A DNA stretch of 64,000 bases, taken from positions 434,001-498,000 of the forward strand of contig NZ_CDME01000016.1 of NCBI RefSeq assembly GCF_000826545.1. Reading direction: 5' to 3'. The stretch comes from Kibdelosporangium sp. MJ126-NF4. GTDB lineage: Bacteria > Actinomycetota > Actinomycetes > Mycobacteriales > Pseudonocardiaceae. The translations under genes were made by a program, and so were the position numbers. Within the stretch, counting starts at the first letter, position 1; each line of letters begins with the position of its first letter. Positions 17,696-27,121 of the stretch are shown one piece after another. The notes under the pieces are model-generated. The model worked only from the letters and a program-made list of their open reading frames with translations. It was not told where the DNA came from and did no database searches.

Positions 17696-18223
17696 ATGCC
17701 ATCCATCGTCCGCACGGGATCCGACCTTCCGACCGGCGAACGGACACTCAACCCGTTCGCCATCGTCGACGGGGCAGCCGACCTGATCACCTTCGTCACG
17801 GAGGTCTTCGACGGCGTGGAGCGCGCGGAAGCCCACACACCACTTCCGTCCGGACTGCTGATCCATGCCGAGGTGACCATCGGCGACTCAGTGCTCCTGC
17901 TGGGTGACCGGCAGCCGGGTTGGCCGGTGATCCCGGCCCTGCTGCAGGTCTACGTGCGGGACGCACAGCAGGTGCTCGACCGGGCCGTCGAACGGAATGC
18001 CGAGGTGATCACCGAGGTGACGCCGTTCTACGGCGGCGAGGACCTGGCTCGCCTGCGTGACCCGTGGGGCAACATCTGGTGGCTTTACGCCCCGAGTAAG
18101 GACACCGGTACCGAGGAGACCGATGTGCCATGGGATGGCGAGTCGGAGTGGGACGGCGGTTCGATGTACATGTTCGATTCGTTGGACAAGACGATGCGTG
18201 AGATCGCGGGCACCAACGGCTAG
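17696..18223 (+). CDS. VOC-superfamily (glyoxalase/bleomycin-resistance-like) protein
   Basis: The 175-aa protein has a VOC fold (NPFAIVDGAADLITFVTEVFDG; HAEVTIGDSVLLLGD; LARLRDPWGNIWWL). Likely metal-ligand positions include His/Glu in strand two (IHAEV) and the RDPWGN strand typical of PhnB-like members. An acidic tail (about 135-175) follows. Substrate is unknown. The ATG has CAGGAGGGA 7 nt upstream. It starts 74 bp beyond the right boundary of element B and ends at a shared terminator. Confidence 0.85.
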   Translation: MPSIVRTGSDLPTGERTLNPFAIVDGAADLITFVTEVFDGVERAEAHTPLPSGLLIHAEVTIGDSVLLLGDRQPGWPVIPALLQVYVRDAQQVLDRAVERNAEVITEVTPFYGGEDLARLRDPWGNIWWLYAPSKDTGTEETDVPWDGESEWDGGSMYMFDSLDKTMREIAGTNG

Positions 18224-18253
18224 AACGGTTTCGCGGACAGACCAAGGCTTATG

Positions 18254-18289
18254 AGCGCGCCGACGCACAGCTGGTGGCGTCGGCGCGCT
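18254..18289. terminator. Bidirectional hairpin terminator
   Basis: AGCGCGCCGACGC (18254-18266) pairs perfectly with GCGTCGGCGCGCT (18277-18289) around a 10-nt loop. It lies between the stops of the convergent VOC and acylase genes. Confidence 0.8.
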
Positions 18290-18295
18290 TGTGCC

Positions 18296-20599
18296 CTACC
18301 GCAGTACCCGCACGGTGTGGTGGGGATCTCGGGCGATCTCCGCGTCGGTGAACAGCCCGGTGACCCATTGTTTGCGCGTGTGCAGCAAGGTCTGGTCGGT
18401 GTGGTGCGGCGAGGCCTTGTTCACCGACTGGCTGTGGATCAGGATGCTGCGCATCCTTGGCCCGGTCCTGGTCAGCTCCGCCGCCATGACGAAGCTGGAG
18501 CCGTGCCGCACATCGGGAGCCTGGTCGACGGGAACGCGGCTGTCCGGGCCGTTGATGACGTTGAAACAACCTTCAGCGCCGTTGCAGCCGTGGATCGGGA
18601 TGCCCGCGTAGTGCTGCACGGCGTCCAGCGGCAGATCGACCGGGACTCCGGCGGCAGCGAACGCCTTGACGGTGTTGGCAAACACTTGCTTGATCCGGGG
18701 GTTGTCGGCGTTGATGTCACGAGGGGTGCGGACCGGATCGGCCGGGTCGAACGGCACCCGCCACATGTCGGGTCCGCGCATCCCGCTGTTGCCGTATACA
18801 CGCCAGAAGTACGCACCTCGGCTGCGTTCGCCGGTTTCGCCGGTTCCGTCCCACGCCGCCAGCGCGGCGCACGCTGCCCGGACGTCGACCGGTGTGCCGT
18901 CAGTGGCGGTCAGCGTCGGGTTCGCCCGGCACATGGCCACAATGGCCGGACGGCCCTGTTCCGCGGTCAGGTTGCGGTTGCCGAACATGGTCGCCTGCAG
19001 AGTGGACAGGGTGAAGCCGGGTGCGCCGAGGCCGTCGCTGCCGTCCAGCCGGTCGGCGATCATGTCCAGTCCCAGGCGAGTCCGGGGTGAACGCTCGGTG
19101 CCGACGCTGCCGACGATCGCCGGGTAACCCGTCAGCGGCTGCGCCGGATTGGCCAGCCAGGGGCTGTTGTTCATGTTGCTGACGTGGTCCTGGCGGACCA
19201 GGCTCGGCAGCCGTCCCGGGCCGAACAGGCCGGGGCGCACGGCGTCCGGGTCGTTTCCCCAGTCGCACGACGCGCGGCTGCCGTCGAGGACCAGCCGCTT
19301 GATGTTCGGGTTCTGGCCCGGCGCGCAACGCGCCAGCATCTCGTCGGTGACGTGCGGGACCACCTGGATGTCGCTGTAGTACGTGGTTCCGGTCGAGTCC
19401 GAGGCGATCGTGTTGACCCACGGCAGTCCCTGATGGCGCACGAGCGACGCGTGCACGTCCCGCACGCTGCCGGACCGCGCGATCGCCAGCCACTGGTCCA
19501 CGAGCCGGAGGTTGTCGGCGTTGGCGTCACGGAACACGTACGCCGTGCTGTCCGTCCACTCCAACGGGCCGGGCAGCTCGTACAGCGGCCCTTCCGGTGT
19601 GCGGTAAAGGGTTCTGGTCACCGGGATGACGCTGCCGTCGGACTGGCGGGCGGACACGGTCACCTGCTCGCCGGTCATCCGCCGGACCTGGCCGTCCACG
19701 GCGTAACGGGTCGGATCGCCCGGTACCAGAGCGAGTTTGCTCACCGTGGTCGTGCGTGCGTCGGCCGTGGTGTGGCTCCACGCCATCCGGTCGTTGTGGC
19801 CGATGATGACGAACGGCGCACCGGCCATGCCCGCGCCGCTGACGTCCAACTCGCCGGGAATGGTCAGGTGCTGCTGGTAGAACCGCCAGTCGTCCTGCCA
19901 CAGGAAGTGCGGATTGCCCAGCACCATCCCGGTTCCGGCAGTGGTTGCCGCCTTCCCGAGCCCGATCGCGTTGCTGCCGATGTCCTCGGGACGCTCCCGC
20001 GGCGCGGCGGGCGGCACCGGCGAACCGGGCGGTTGCGCCGACACGAGTGACTCCATGGCCGACTCGCCGCCGTCGAAGGTGGCGACCTGCAGGATCCGCC
20101 GCCAGATGTCGATCTCACTGATCGGACGGACCCATTGCGCGCCACGGCAGGTGGCGTCCGGCAGGTTCGCTGTGCCTGTCCTGGCGAGATAACGGTTGTA
20201 GCCCTCCGCGTAACCACGGATCAGGTCCCGTGCCTGCCGCGACGGCCCGTCCGGCGCGGCCAGCGACCGCTCGATCACCCGCGACTGGTTGACGCGCTGG
20301 TGGTGGAGATCGCTGACGAGGTTGTTTCCGCCGCTCGTGGTGGTCGCGTCCGGTCCGTACCACCGTGACCGCTCGCCGGACAGCGTCACCGTGAGGTCCG
20401 CGAGGGCACACACGTTGTCCTCGGCGTACGCGTATCCGGCCCCCAGCCCCAAACCCCGGTAGTCGGCCGCCTTGACATGCGGGATCCCGTAGGACGTCCG
20501 CCGGATCACCGTCTCCTGGCCGCCGGGGGCCGCGGCGGCGGGTAAACCCGTCGTCAGCACCCCCAGCGCCAACAGCAATCCACCCCAGTGCTTGTTCAT
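18296..20599 (-). CDS. Secreted penicillin-acylase-family Ntn hydrolase
   Basis: This 767-aa acylase precursor has a signal peptide (MNKHWGGLLLALGVL, cleavage near AAA-AP), an alpha-subunit region, and the autoprocessing site DIG-SNAIGLGK. Cleavage before Ser209 would expose the nucleophile of the beta subunit. Downstream GHNDRMAWSHT matches the conserved substrate-pocket strand. Relatives (aculeacin A acylase, AHL acylases, PvdQ-like enzymes) hydrolyse amide-linked acyl chains, so targets may be lipopeptides, quorum lactones or beta-lactams; the sequence does not decide. The ABC exporter genes end only 10 nt upstream of its start, so it may be the last gene of that operon. Confidence 0.9.
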   Translation of the reverse strand: MNKHWGGLLLALGVLTTGLPAAAAPGGQETVIRRTSYGIPHVKAADYRGLGLGAGYAYAEDNVCALADLTVTLSGERSRWYGPDATTTSGGNNLVSDLHHQRVNQSRVIERSLAAPDGPSRQARDLIRGYAEGYNRYLARTGTANLPDATCRGAQWVRPISEIDIWRRILQVATFDGGESAMESLVSAQPPGSPVPPAAPRERPEDIGSNAIGLGKAATTAGTGMVLGNPHFLWQDDWRFYQQHLTIPGELDVSGAGMAGAPFVIIGHNDRMAWSHTTADARTTTVSKLALVPGDPTRYAVDGQVRRMTGEQVTVSARQSDGSVIPVTRTLYRTPEGPLYELPGPLEWTDSTAYVFRDANADNLRLVDQWLAIARSGSVRDVHASLVRHQGLPWVNTIASDSTGTTYYSDIQVVPHVTDEMLARCAPGQNPNIKRLVLDGSRASCDWGNDPDAVRPGLFGPGRLPSLVRQDHVSNMNNSPWLANPAQPLTGYPAIVGSVGTERSPRTRLGLDMIADRLDGSDGLGAPGFTLSTLQATMFGNRNLTAEQGRPAIVAMCRANPTLTATDGTPVDVRAACAALAAWDGTGETGERSRGAYFWRVYGNSGMRGPDMWRVPFDPADPVRTPRDINADNPRIKQVFANTVKAFAAAGVPVDLPLDAVQHYAGIPIHGCNGAEGCFNVINGPDSRVPVDQAPDVRHGSSFVMAAELTRTGPRMRSILIHSQSVNKASPHHTDQTLLHTRKQWVTGLFTDAEIARDPHHTVRVLR

Positions 20600-20609
20600 C
20601 CATGTCCTT

Positions 20610-22940
20610 TCATTCGTTGTGTAGGACGGCGGCGATCGAGATCCGCGCCGCGCCCCGCGCCGGAATGAGGGCGCCGAGTACCGCGATGACGAGCCCCACG
20701 ACGGCCAGCACGGCGAGCACCGGCAGGCGATAGACGTCCATGAGCACGTCGACCGCGTCGGCCTGGGCCGCGTGTGCCATGGCGGGCGCGACGACCTGGT
20801 GGACCGCCACCCCCAGGGGCAGCCCGACCAGGCCGCCGACCACCCCCAGTGCCCCCATGGAGGTCACCATCATCACCGTGACCTGACGCGGGGTCATTCC
20901 GATCGACTTGAGCATGCCGAGGTCACGCCTGCGTTCGCGGGCGTTGAGCAGCACGGTGTTGAACACGCCCAGCGCGGCGACAGCACCGAGCAGGATCGTG
21001 AAGAGCGTGGCGGCACTGATGATGATCAGCGCTGTCGAGGACGTGCCGTCCCGTGGTGGCAACGCCCGCAGTCCCGGGTCCTTCGCCGTGACGGCAGCAG
21101 TGAAGGAAAGCCTGTCAGTCCCCGGTTTCACCTGGACCTGGTACGACTGCGCCCGCATGCCCGGCGCCGACTGGTCGACGGTGTGCCAGGAGGCGTAGAC
21201 CTGGTCGGCGTTGTTGGTCAGCACGACCCCGACGATCCGCAGCGGTGTCCGGGTGCCCCGCAGTTCCACGGTCACCGTGTCGCCGACCTTGAAGCCCCGC
21301 TGGTTGAGAAACCGCGACGGAACGGCCACCTGGCCGGGCCCGTCCGGGAAATGCCCGGTCAGCACACGCGGGCCGAGCGCGACGGTGTCCCCACGCAGGA
21401 ACCGGATCTCGACGTCCTGGCTGCCGCCCGCCACCTCGGCGTCCAACCTGGACATCGCCATCACGTTGGCCGTGCCGGGCAACGAGCGCAGCATCGCCTC
21501 GTCCTCGGTGTCGCTGAGCACGGCGGCAGGAGGTGGCGGCTCCCCTGGCTCCATCAGCACAGGCGCGCCGGGTGGGCGTCCCGCCATCAACTCGACACGG
21601 TCGTCATAGGACGGTCGGACCGCGTCGTTGTACGCCGTCATCGACAGCGTCACACCGACCGCGACCGTCACGACCATCACGCCGAGGACAATCGAGACCA
21701 AGGTCAGGACGCTGCGAGCCGGTCGGGCGAACGGCATGCCGACGCCGAGGCTGACCGAACGCGGCAACCGCAGGCCACTGAGCCAGCGCTGGACCCGCAG
21801 TGCCCGGCCGACGCGCTGAGTGCTGCTGCCCGCGCTGATCGCCTGCGCCGCTGACAGCCGTCGTGCGCGCAGTGCGGGCAGCAACGCGGCCAGTGCGACC
21901 AGCAGGGGCATCCCCACCACCGCGGCCATGTTCACCCACGGCGCGAAGGTGATCTCGTCGAGCCCGAAGCCCTCCAGCGCGTCCCGCAGGATCGGCTTGG
22001 TGAAGATGTTGCCGGTGAACGTGCCGAGCACGCAGCCGACGACAGCGGGGATCGAGACCATCATCAGGTAGACGGCCATCACCTGGTTGGAGGTGAAGCC
22101 CAGTGCCTTCAGCACCCCGACGTGCCGGAATCCGGCGACGACCGCGCCGCTGACCACGTTGGCCACGATCAGCACGGCCACGGCGACCCCGAGGATGCCG
22201 AACATCATCAGGAACGGGATGAACACACCCAGTTCGGACGTGGCCTTGTCCCTGACGGTGAGATGCGACAGCGATCCCATCAACGCGTCCGGCGCCGAAC
22301 TCGTCACCGCGCGCTCCCCCGTGGCGATGTCGGCGGCCGTCGAGGCGTTGGCGAAGCGGTACAGCATCTGGTACGCCGTCGGCCGCAGTTCCAGCACCTG
22401 GCCCGGGGTCACCCAGGCATCGGCGGATCCGCCGACCGAGTACGCGAACCCGACGACCGTCAGCGTGGGCCGTCCGGGCACCGTGATCCGGGACCCGACG
22501 ACAGTCCGGCCCATGGTCGCGCCGGGTGCCCGGTTCAGGACGATCTCGCCGGGCCCGGTCGCCCACCGGCCGTCCCACACGGTCAGCCGGTCGATCGGCC
22601 CGCCGGGATCGGGCCTGCCGACCGTGGTCAGCGCGCCGAGGAAGAACTCGCTGTCCGACGTGTCGACCGTGGCCTGGCCGAACGGACCGGCCGACGCCTG
22701 CGCCTGCCGTCCGGTGTCGGTGAGCTGGGGCTCGGTCACCTTGGCCCGGTCGAAGGCCGCGACCAGGTGCGCGCCGTTCTGCTGGGCGAACGCGCGGTCG
22801 AACGGCGCGGCCGACGAGTCCAGCAGGCCGAGCGCCATCACGATGGTCGCCGTCGCGGCCCACACCACGACGCCGATCACGACCGTCTGCAGCTTCCGGC
22901 GCCGCACAGCGGCTCGAGCCACCCGCCACACCGCGTTCAC
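20610..22940 (-). CDS. ABC transporter permease, FtsX/MacB-like with two FtsX domains
   Basis: The 776-aa permease has an N-terminal TM helix (VVIGVVVWAATATIVMALGLL), a large extracytoplasmic domain, three TM helices near 245-370, a repeat of this plan (TM near 430, periplasmic-type domain, three helices near 650-770). This is the duplicated FtsX/MacB layout of exporters acting on lipids, peptides or antibiotics. GTG 22940 overlaps the TGA of the ATPase gene (GTGA), indicating translational coupling. The divergent two-component system probably controls it. Confidence 0.9.
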   Translation of the reverse strand: MNAVWRVARAAVRRRKLQTVVIGVVVWAATATIVMALGLLDSSAAPFDRAFAQQNGAHLVAAFDRAKVTEPQLTDTGRQAQASAGPFGQATVDTSDSEFFLGALTTVGRPDPGGPIDRLTVWDGRWATGPGEIVLNRAPGATMGRTVVGSRITVPGRPTLTVVGFAYSVGGSADAWVTPGQVLELRPTAYQMLYRFANASTAADIATGERAVTSSAPDALMGSLSHLTVRDKATSELGVFIPFLMMFGILGVAVAVLIVANVVSGAVVAGFRHVGVLKALGFTSNQVMAVYLMMVSIPAVVGCVLGTFTGNIFTKPILRDALEGFGLDEITFAPWVNMAAVVGMPLLVALAALLPALRARRLSAAQAISAGSSTQRVGRALRVQRWLSGLRLPRSVSLGVGMPFARPARSVLTLVSIVLGVMVVTVAVGVTLSMTAYNDAVRPSYDDRVELMAGRPPGAPVLMEPGEPPPPAAVLSDTEDEAMLRSLPGTANVMAMSRLDAEVAGGSQDVEIRFLRGDTVALGPRVLTGHFPDGPGQVAVPSRFLNQRGFKVGDTVTVELRGTRTPLRIVGVVLTNNADQVYASWHTVDQSAPGMRAQSYQVQVKPGTDRLSFTAAVTAKDPGLRALPPRDGTSSTALIIISAATLFTILLGAVAALGVFNTVLLNARERRRDLGMLKSIGMTPRQVTVMMVTSMGALGVVGGLVGLPLGVAVHQVVAPAMAHAAQADAVDVLMDVYRLPVLAVLAVVGLVIAVLGALIPARGAARISIAAVLHNE

Positions 22941-23644
22941 TGCGTTCGCTCCAGGCTGCTTTCCCGCGCGATGCGGCCGTCGACGACCTCGACCACCCGG
23001 CTGGCGCACCGCGTGGCGAGCCGTTCGTCGTGCGTGACCAGCAGCAGCGTCTGACCGATCTGGTTGAGGTCGAGCAGCAGGTCCATCACCTGCTCACCGG
23101 ACCGGCTGTCCAGCGCGCCGGTCGGTTCGTCGGCCAGCAGCAGCGCGGGCCGGTTCATCAGGGCCCGCGCCACCGCGACACGCTGCCGCTCCCCGCCGGA
23201 CAGCTGGGCGGGATAGATGTTCTTGCGGCTGGTGATGCCGAGTTCGCCGAACAGTTCCAGTGCGCGTTTGCGGGCCACGCCCGCCGGTGTTCCGGTCAGC
23301 TGTGCGGCGAGTGCCACGTTGTCCAGCGCCGAGAGGTCGTCGAGCAGGTTGAAGAACTGGAAGATCATGCCGATCCGGTGCCTGCGGAACAGGGCGAGGC
23401 CGGTTTCGTTCAGCGTGGTCAGGTCGTTGCCGTGGACGACGACCGAGCCCGACGTCGGCCGGTCGAGGCCCGCGATGATGTTCAGCAGCGTGGACTTGCC
23501 GCTGCCGGACGGTCCCATCACCGCGACCGCCTCCCCGGCGCGGACTGTCAGCGACACCCCGTCCAGCGCGACCGAGTCGCTGTATTCCTTGCGCACCGCC
23601 GTCAGGTGGACGACAGTGCTGTCCTCGTTGTCCTCGCTCCGCAT
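22937..23644 (-). CDS. ABC transporter ATP-binding protein (MacB/LolD type)
   Basis: The 235-aa ATPase has Walker [10 protein letters not shown], signature LSGGERQR, Walker [14 protein letters not shown] and the switch His in LLVTHD. The DEPTGALD sequence is characteristic of the MacB/LolD/FtsE group that partners FtsX-like permeases. ATG 23644 is preferred over in-frame upstream codons because AGGA lies 8-11 nt before it and the domain starts at once ([11 protein letters not shown]). The stop overlaps the start of its permease. Confidence 0.92.
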   Translation of the reverse strand: MRSEDNEDSTVVHLTAVRKEYSDSVALDGVSLTVRAGEAVAVMGPSGSGKSTLLNIIAGLDRPTSGSVVVHGNDLTTLNETGLALFRRHRIGMIFQFFNLLDDLSALDNVALAAQLTGTPAGVARKRALELFGELGITSRKNIYPAQLSGGERQRVAVARALMNRPALLLADEPTGALDSRSGEQVMDLLLDLNQIGQTLLLVTHDERLATRCASRVVEVVDGRIARESSLERTQ

Positions 23645-23678
23645 GGCCGTAATCCTGCGGGCAGCGCGGAGAACCGGC

Positions 23679-23723
23679 ATCAGCCCGGGGAGGTAACCTG
23701 CCTCGCGGGTCATCCCGGGGATG
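23679..23723. promoter_or_regulatory. Candidate response-regulator operators in ABC/two-component intergenic region
   Basis: CATCCCGGGGATG (23711-23723) is a perfect dyad with a central G. A related half-conserved copy, CATCAGCCCGGGGAGG, begins at 23679. Both lie between the divergent ABC exporter and the sensor kinase, the expected place for the NarL-type regulator to bind. Confidence 0.45.
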
Positions 23724-23781
23724 TAGTCGCTGCATCCGGAGGGTGACGCACGAGGCCGAGTCACTCTGGGAAGCTGGTCCC

Positions 23782-24594
23782 ATGTGGTACCTCGGGGAAG
23801 GCTGGCTGGCCGTGGCCGTGGTCGCGTGCCTGGCCGCCGCGTTCCTCTCGATCCGGCTGGCCAGGGCCAACCGCGCCTACGTCCGGGCGGTGGAGGAACG
23901 GGGCTGGCTGCTGGCGCGGGAGCGGGAGGCAGCCGCGGACAACGCGGTCGACGCCGAACGCGCCAGGATCGCGCGGGAACTGCACGACATCGTCAGCCAC
24001 AACGTGAGCGTCATGGTGGTGCAGGCCGGTGCGGCCCGCCGGGTGCTCACGAGCGAGACCGATGAGGCCACCGACGCGTTGCTGGCGGTCGAGACCGCGG
24101 GCCGAGACACCATGACCGAACTGCGGCACATGCTCGGCCTGCTGGCGCCCGCGGTCGACGGCGACGAGATCGACCGGCTGTCGCCGCAGCCGAGCCTGAG
24201 CAGGCTCAGCTCGCTGGTCGACCGGATCAGTTTCGCCGGTCTGCCCGTCGAGGTCCGCATCTCCGGCGAACCGACGCCGCTGCCGTCCGGTGTGGACCTC
24301 ACCGCGTACCGAATCGTCCAGGAGGCGCTGACGAACGCGCTCAGACACGGCGACGGGCGGAAAGCCGAGGTGACAGTGCGGTACGCGGAGCACCACCTGC
24401 GCGTCGAGGTACTCAACAGCGGCCCCAGCGTGTTGTCCGGCACGGCGGTGGAACTGCCGTCGGAGCCCGGTGCCGGACGTGGGCTGTTGGGGCTGCGGGA
24501 ACGGGTGGCCGTGCTCGGCGGCGACCTGGACGCCCGGCGGCGGCTCGGCGGCGGATTCCGCGTCCGCGCCAAGATTCCCCTCGAGCAGCCATGA
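23782..24594 (+). CDS. Sensor histidine kinase, HisKA_3 (NarL-type partner)
   Basis: The 270-aa kinase has one TM helix (LAVAVVACLAAAFLSIRLA, 9-27), a short coiled linker, the phosphoacceptor motif ERARIARELHDIVSHN with His68, and a C-terminal ATPase domain (N-box EALTNALRHG; G-box GRGLLGLRERV). Most relatives have four or more N-terminal TM helices; this one has almost no sensor outside the membrane, so it may sense within the membrane or through the adjacent transporter. ATG 23782 is preferred over an in-frame GTG at 23743 that abuts GGAGG too closely. It overlaps the response regulator (ATGA). Confidence 0.9.
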   Translation: MWYLGEGWLAVAVVACLAAAFLSIRLARANRAYVRAVEERGWLLAREREAAADNAVDAERARIARELHDIVSHNVSVMVVQAGAARRVLTSETDEATDALLAVETAGRDTMTELRHMLGLLAPAVDGDEIDRLSPQPSLSRLSSLVDRISFAGLPVEVRISGEPTPLPSGVDLTAYRIVQEALTNALRHGDGRKAEVTVRYAEHHLRVEVLNSGPSVLSGTAVELPSEPGAGRGLLGLRERVAVLGGDLDARRRLGGGFRVRAKIPLEQP

Positions 24595-25259
24595 CAGGTC
24601 CGCGCGTCGTCATCGCCGACGACCAAGCGCTCGTGCGCACAGGTTTCCGGATGATTCTGGCCTCGGGCGGGATCAACGTGGTCGGTGAGGCCGCCGACGG
24701 CGCCGAGGCCGTGACAGCCGTGCGCCAACTGCGGCCGGACGTCGTGCTGATGGACATCCGCATGCCCACAATGGACGGTCTGGAGGCCACAAGGCAGATC
24801 GTGCGGCAGTCCGAGACGTGCCGCGTGCTGATCCTGACCACGTTCGACCTCGACCGGTACGTCTACGACGCGCTTGCCGCCGGTGCCAGCGGTTTCCTGC
24901 TCAAGGACGTCACCCCGGAGCACCTGGTCGCGGCGGTACGGCTGGTCGAGACCGGCGACGCGCTGCTCGCGCCGACGATCACCCGGCGGCTGGTGGAACG
25001 CTTCGCGGCCGGGACGCAACCGACGGCACGGCCACCCGCCGTGCATCGGGACCTGGCCGCGTTGACGCCGAGGGAACGGGAAGTACTGACGTTGATCGGG
25101 CATGGCCGGTCCAACACGGAGATCGCCGAGGACCTCACCCTCAGCGAGGCCACGGTCAAAACGCACGTGGCACGGATCTTCGCCAAGCTGACACTGCGCG
25201 ACCGGGCGCAGGCCGTGGTGCTGGCCTACGAGACCGGCCTCGTGTCCCCCGGCGGGTGA
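24591..25259 (+). CDS. Response regulator, NarL/FixJ family
   Basis: The 222-aa protein has a receiver domain (acidic pair D10-D11, phosphoacceptor D55 in LMDIRMP, Lys in FLLKDV) and a LuxR-type HTH (LTPREREVLTLIGHGRSNTEIAEDLTLSEATVKTH split over 155-195). The start overlaps the kinase stop by 4 nt. It probably binds the dyads between this operon and the ABC exporter. Confidence 0.93.
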   Translation: MTGPRVVIADDQALVRTGFRMILASGGINVVGEAADGAEAVTAVRQLRPDVVLMDIRMPTMDGLEATRQIVRQSETCRVLILTTFDLDRYVYDALAAGASGFLLKDVTPEHLVAAVRLVETGDALLAPTITRRLVERFAAGTQPTARPPAVHRDLAALTPREREVLTLIGHGRSNTEIAEDLTLSEATVKTHVARIFAKLTLRDRAQAVVLAYETGLVSPGG

Positions 25260-25331
25260 ACCAGGAATTCACCGGCCGGTGGCCCACGATCGTGAGCGGC
25301 GACTGGACCACGGATCCGCGGCAGGCCGCCG

Positions 25332-25337
25332 TAGCGT
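25332..25337 (+). promoter_or_regulatory. -10 element for leaderless cupin transcript
   Basis: TAGCGT lies 7 nt before the cupin ATG (25345), and no Shine-Dalgarno sequence is present, which is the usual arrangement of leaderless actinobacterial mRNAs. Confidence 0.45.
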
Positions 25338-25344
25338 GGACGGC

Positions 25345-25773
25345 ATGCTCCCCATTGGACCTTCGACGACCAACGGCTTCGACATCCTGCTGCACCAGAA
25401 TCCCGTGATAGCACCGAACTCCGGTGGCATGGTCGCCACGGTGTCCATTCCGCCAGGCGACCCCGGTTCGGGCCCGCACCGGCACTCCGGCCCGGTTTTC
25501 GGCTACGTCCTCGAAGGCGAGATCCTCTTCGAGCTCGAAGGCGACGAGCCGTACGCGATCAAGGCGGGCGAGGCGTTCTTCGAACCGGGCGGCGATATCG
25601 TGCACTACCAGGCGGGCAACCTGCGTGACGACATCACGAGCAAGTTCGTCGTGTTCATGCTGTGCGCTCCGGACGTGCCGATGATGGAGTACCTCGACGA
25701 GCAAGAAGTGGCGGCACGGGCACATCTTCGGCATCCCAGTACACAGGATGCTCCACAACGGACAGCGTCGTGA
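25345..25773 (+). CDS. Small cupin-domain protein
   Basis: The 142-aa protein is a single cupin barrel: motif 1 GSGPHRHSGPVFGYVLEGE gives metal ligands His, His and Glu, and motif 2 (FFEPGGDIVHYQAGN) supplies the last His. Homologues range from quercetinase-like dioxygenases to sugar-binding or signalling proteins; activity cannot be assigned. Its 3' end overlaps the convergent HAD-like gene by 119 nt, an unusually long overlap. Confidence 0.88.
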   Translation: MLPIGPSTTNGFDILLHQNPVIAPNSGGMVATVSIPPGDPGSGPHRHSGPVFGYVLEGEILFELEGDEPYAIKAGEAFFEPGGDIVHYQAGNLRDDITSKFVVFMLCAPDVPMMEYLDEQEVAARAHLRHPSTQDAPQRTAS

Positions 25774-26320
25774 CACCCGCCGCGCGGGCGGCGGCGAGAT
25801 CGGCCTTGGCACTGCCGACGAACACGGCCCACTCGATGGGAACCGCGCTCTGGTGAATCACGGCTGTGATCAGGTCCGGCGCGGGCGGGACGGCGGCACG
25901 GTCCGCAGAACCGTTGCGGGCGGCGAGGTAGCGCACGTGCGGCGCAAGGTCGTGCAGCAGCAGGAATGACCGGACCGCTCCGCTGGACAGGCCGCTGACG
26001 ACGGTGATCCGGGCGCCCAAGCCCACGATTGCCGCGAAGGCCTCCTCCACACCAGGTGCGGGGGCCGCAACCAGGGTCGCCTCGTGCTCGATCCAACACA
26101 GTTGGGTGTGCACGGCACGCTCGGTCGCCGGGCCGATCGTGGCGGCGTAGTCGAGGATGACGGACGGGTCGTCGGTGGTGGCGACTGTCCGGGGTAATCG
26201 CCCCTCGGCGACCATCACGCGCAGCCGCTCGGCGACCAACGCGCTCGGCTGCAGTTGGGCGACCGGGCCGTCGAACGCGACGAGCACATGATCGTATTCT
26301 GCCAGTTCGCGAATGCGCAT
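25655..26320 (-). CDS. HAD-fold protein lacking the nucleophilic aspartate
   Basis: The 221-aa protein has a HAD-like layout: motif I strand HVLVAFDGPVAQ, a helical cap (40-100), motif II strand ARITVVSGLSSG and motif IV-like VFVGSAKADLAAARAAG. The motif I position that is normally the nucleophilic Asp (DxDGx) is Ala15, so phosphatase chemistry through an aspartyl intermediate is not expected. It may bind a phosphorylated ligand or be a degenerate enzyme. ATG 26320 begins immediately before the fold. Divergent from the XRE operon. Confidence 0.75.
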   Translation of the reverse strand: MRIRELAEYDHVLVAFDGPVAQLQPSALVAERLRVMVAEGRLPRTVATTDDPSVILDYAATIGPATERAVHTQLCWIEHEATLVAAPAPGVEEAFAAIVGLGARITVVSGLSSGAVRSFLLLHDLAPHVRYLAARNGSADRAAVPPAPDLITAVIHQSAVPIEWAVFVGSAKADLAAARAAGVTTLSVVEHPVYWDAEDVPVPPLLARRGTPSSARPERTA

Positions 26321-26472
26321 GATTGTCCCCCAGGGCGGGTCGACTATCGCCCAGGGTACGGCCAGTAGCCGGTGCTGTCCCGTGCGGGACGGCACCGGCA
26401 GGCCCCCCGACAACCGGACCGCCTAGCGAACCGACTCCTACGATGAAGCGTACCCCCAGGCCGCTTCAGCGA

Positions 26473-26507
26473 AACTGTACAACACAGTTCTGGTTCACCG
26501 CTACGCT
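26473..26507 (+). promoter_or_regulatory. Operator dyad and promoter of the XRE/ImmA operon
   Basis: AACTGT-ACAAC-ACAGTT (26473-26489) is a perfect inverted repeat suited to a dimeric XRE regulator. TACGCT (26502-26507) downstream is a good -10. A GTG at 26513 opens a 12-residue frame ending at a TAG (26549-26551), possibly a leaderless leader peptide. The XRE gene itself begins at 26609. Confidence 0.55.
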
Positions 26508-26608
26508 GGAGCGTGACGAAGGGCGCGAGTGGCGCATTCGGGGGACGCTAGGCCGTGGCAGGTTGTCCTCATCCCCGAGCGGTGCTACTCATAGCGGGGA
26601 GACACGAG

Positions 26609-27121
26609 ATGACACACGACGACAGCTTGAGTGAGCAGCTGAACCGCCTGTTCGAGGTGCTGCGACCGCCGCACTCGCCGGAGCGGACCCACACCAACCG
26701 CGAGGTGGTCACGGCCTGCCGAGCGGAAGGCTGGGACCTGTCGGAGTCGCACCTGAGCGAACTGCGCCGGGGTGTCAAGCAGAACCCCACCCTGCGCACC
26801 CTCAAGGCGGTCGCCTGGTTCTTCGACGTGCCCGTCGGGTACTTCACCGACCCGGAGGCGACCGCGGAGGTCGAGCGCGCCCTCGCTGAGCGTGAGCAGC
26901 GGCTGCGCAAGCAGCTCACCGAGAGCCGCGAGGCGCAGGACGAGCTCCGCAACGCCGCGCGTGAGCTGCAGGACGCGTTGCGCGCCTCCGGTGTCACACG
27001 GACCGCCCGCCGCGACTCTGCGGGCAACACCCGGTCCGCGCGTGAGCAGGCGTCCATGATGCGTGCCCTGGCGCGCGCCTTGGTGGACGAGGACGACGAG
27101 GAGGACGGACCCGGCGCGTGA
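26609..27121 (+). CDS. XRE-family transcriptional regulator
   Basis: The 170-aa protein has an N-terminal HTH of the type found next to ImmA/IrrE peptidases (LNRLFEVLRP; LSESHLSELRRGVKQNPTL; FFDVPVGYFTD, about 8-90), then a long charged coiled coil (about 90-135) and an acidic tail. In ImmR/ImmA pairs the peptidase cleaves the regulator to induce genes, which is the model I infer here. The ATG has GGGGAGA 6 nt upstream. The stop overlaps the next gene (GTGA). Confidence 0.88.
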   Translation: MTHDDSLSEQLNRLFEVLRPPHSPERTHTNREVVTACRAEGWDLSESHLSELRRGVKQNPTLRTLKAVAWFFDVPVGYFTDPEATAEVERALAEREQRLRKQLTESREAQDELRNAARELQDALRASGVTRTARRDSAGNTRSAREQASMMRALARALVDEDDEEDGPGA

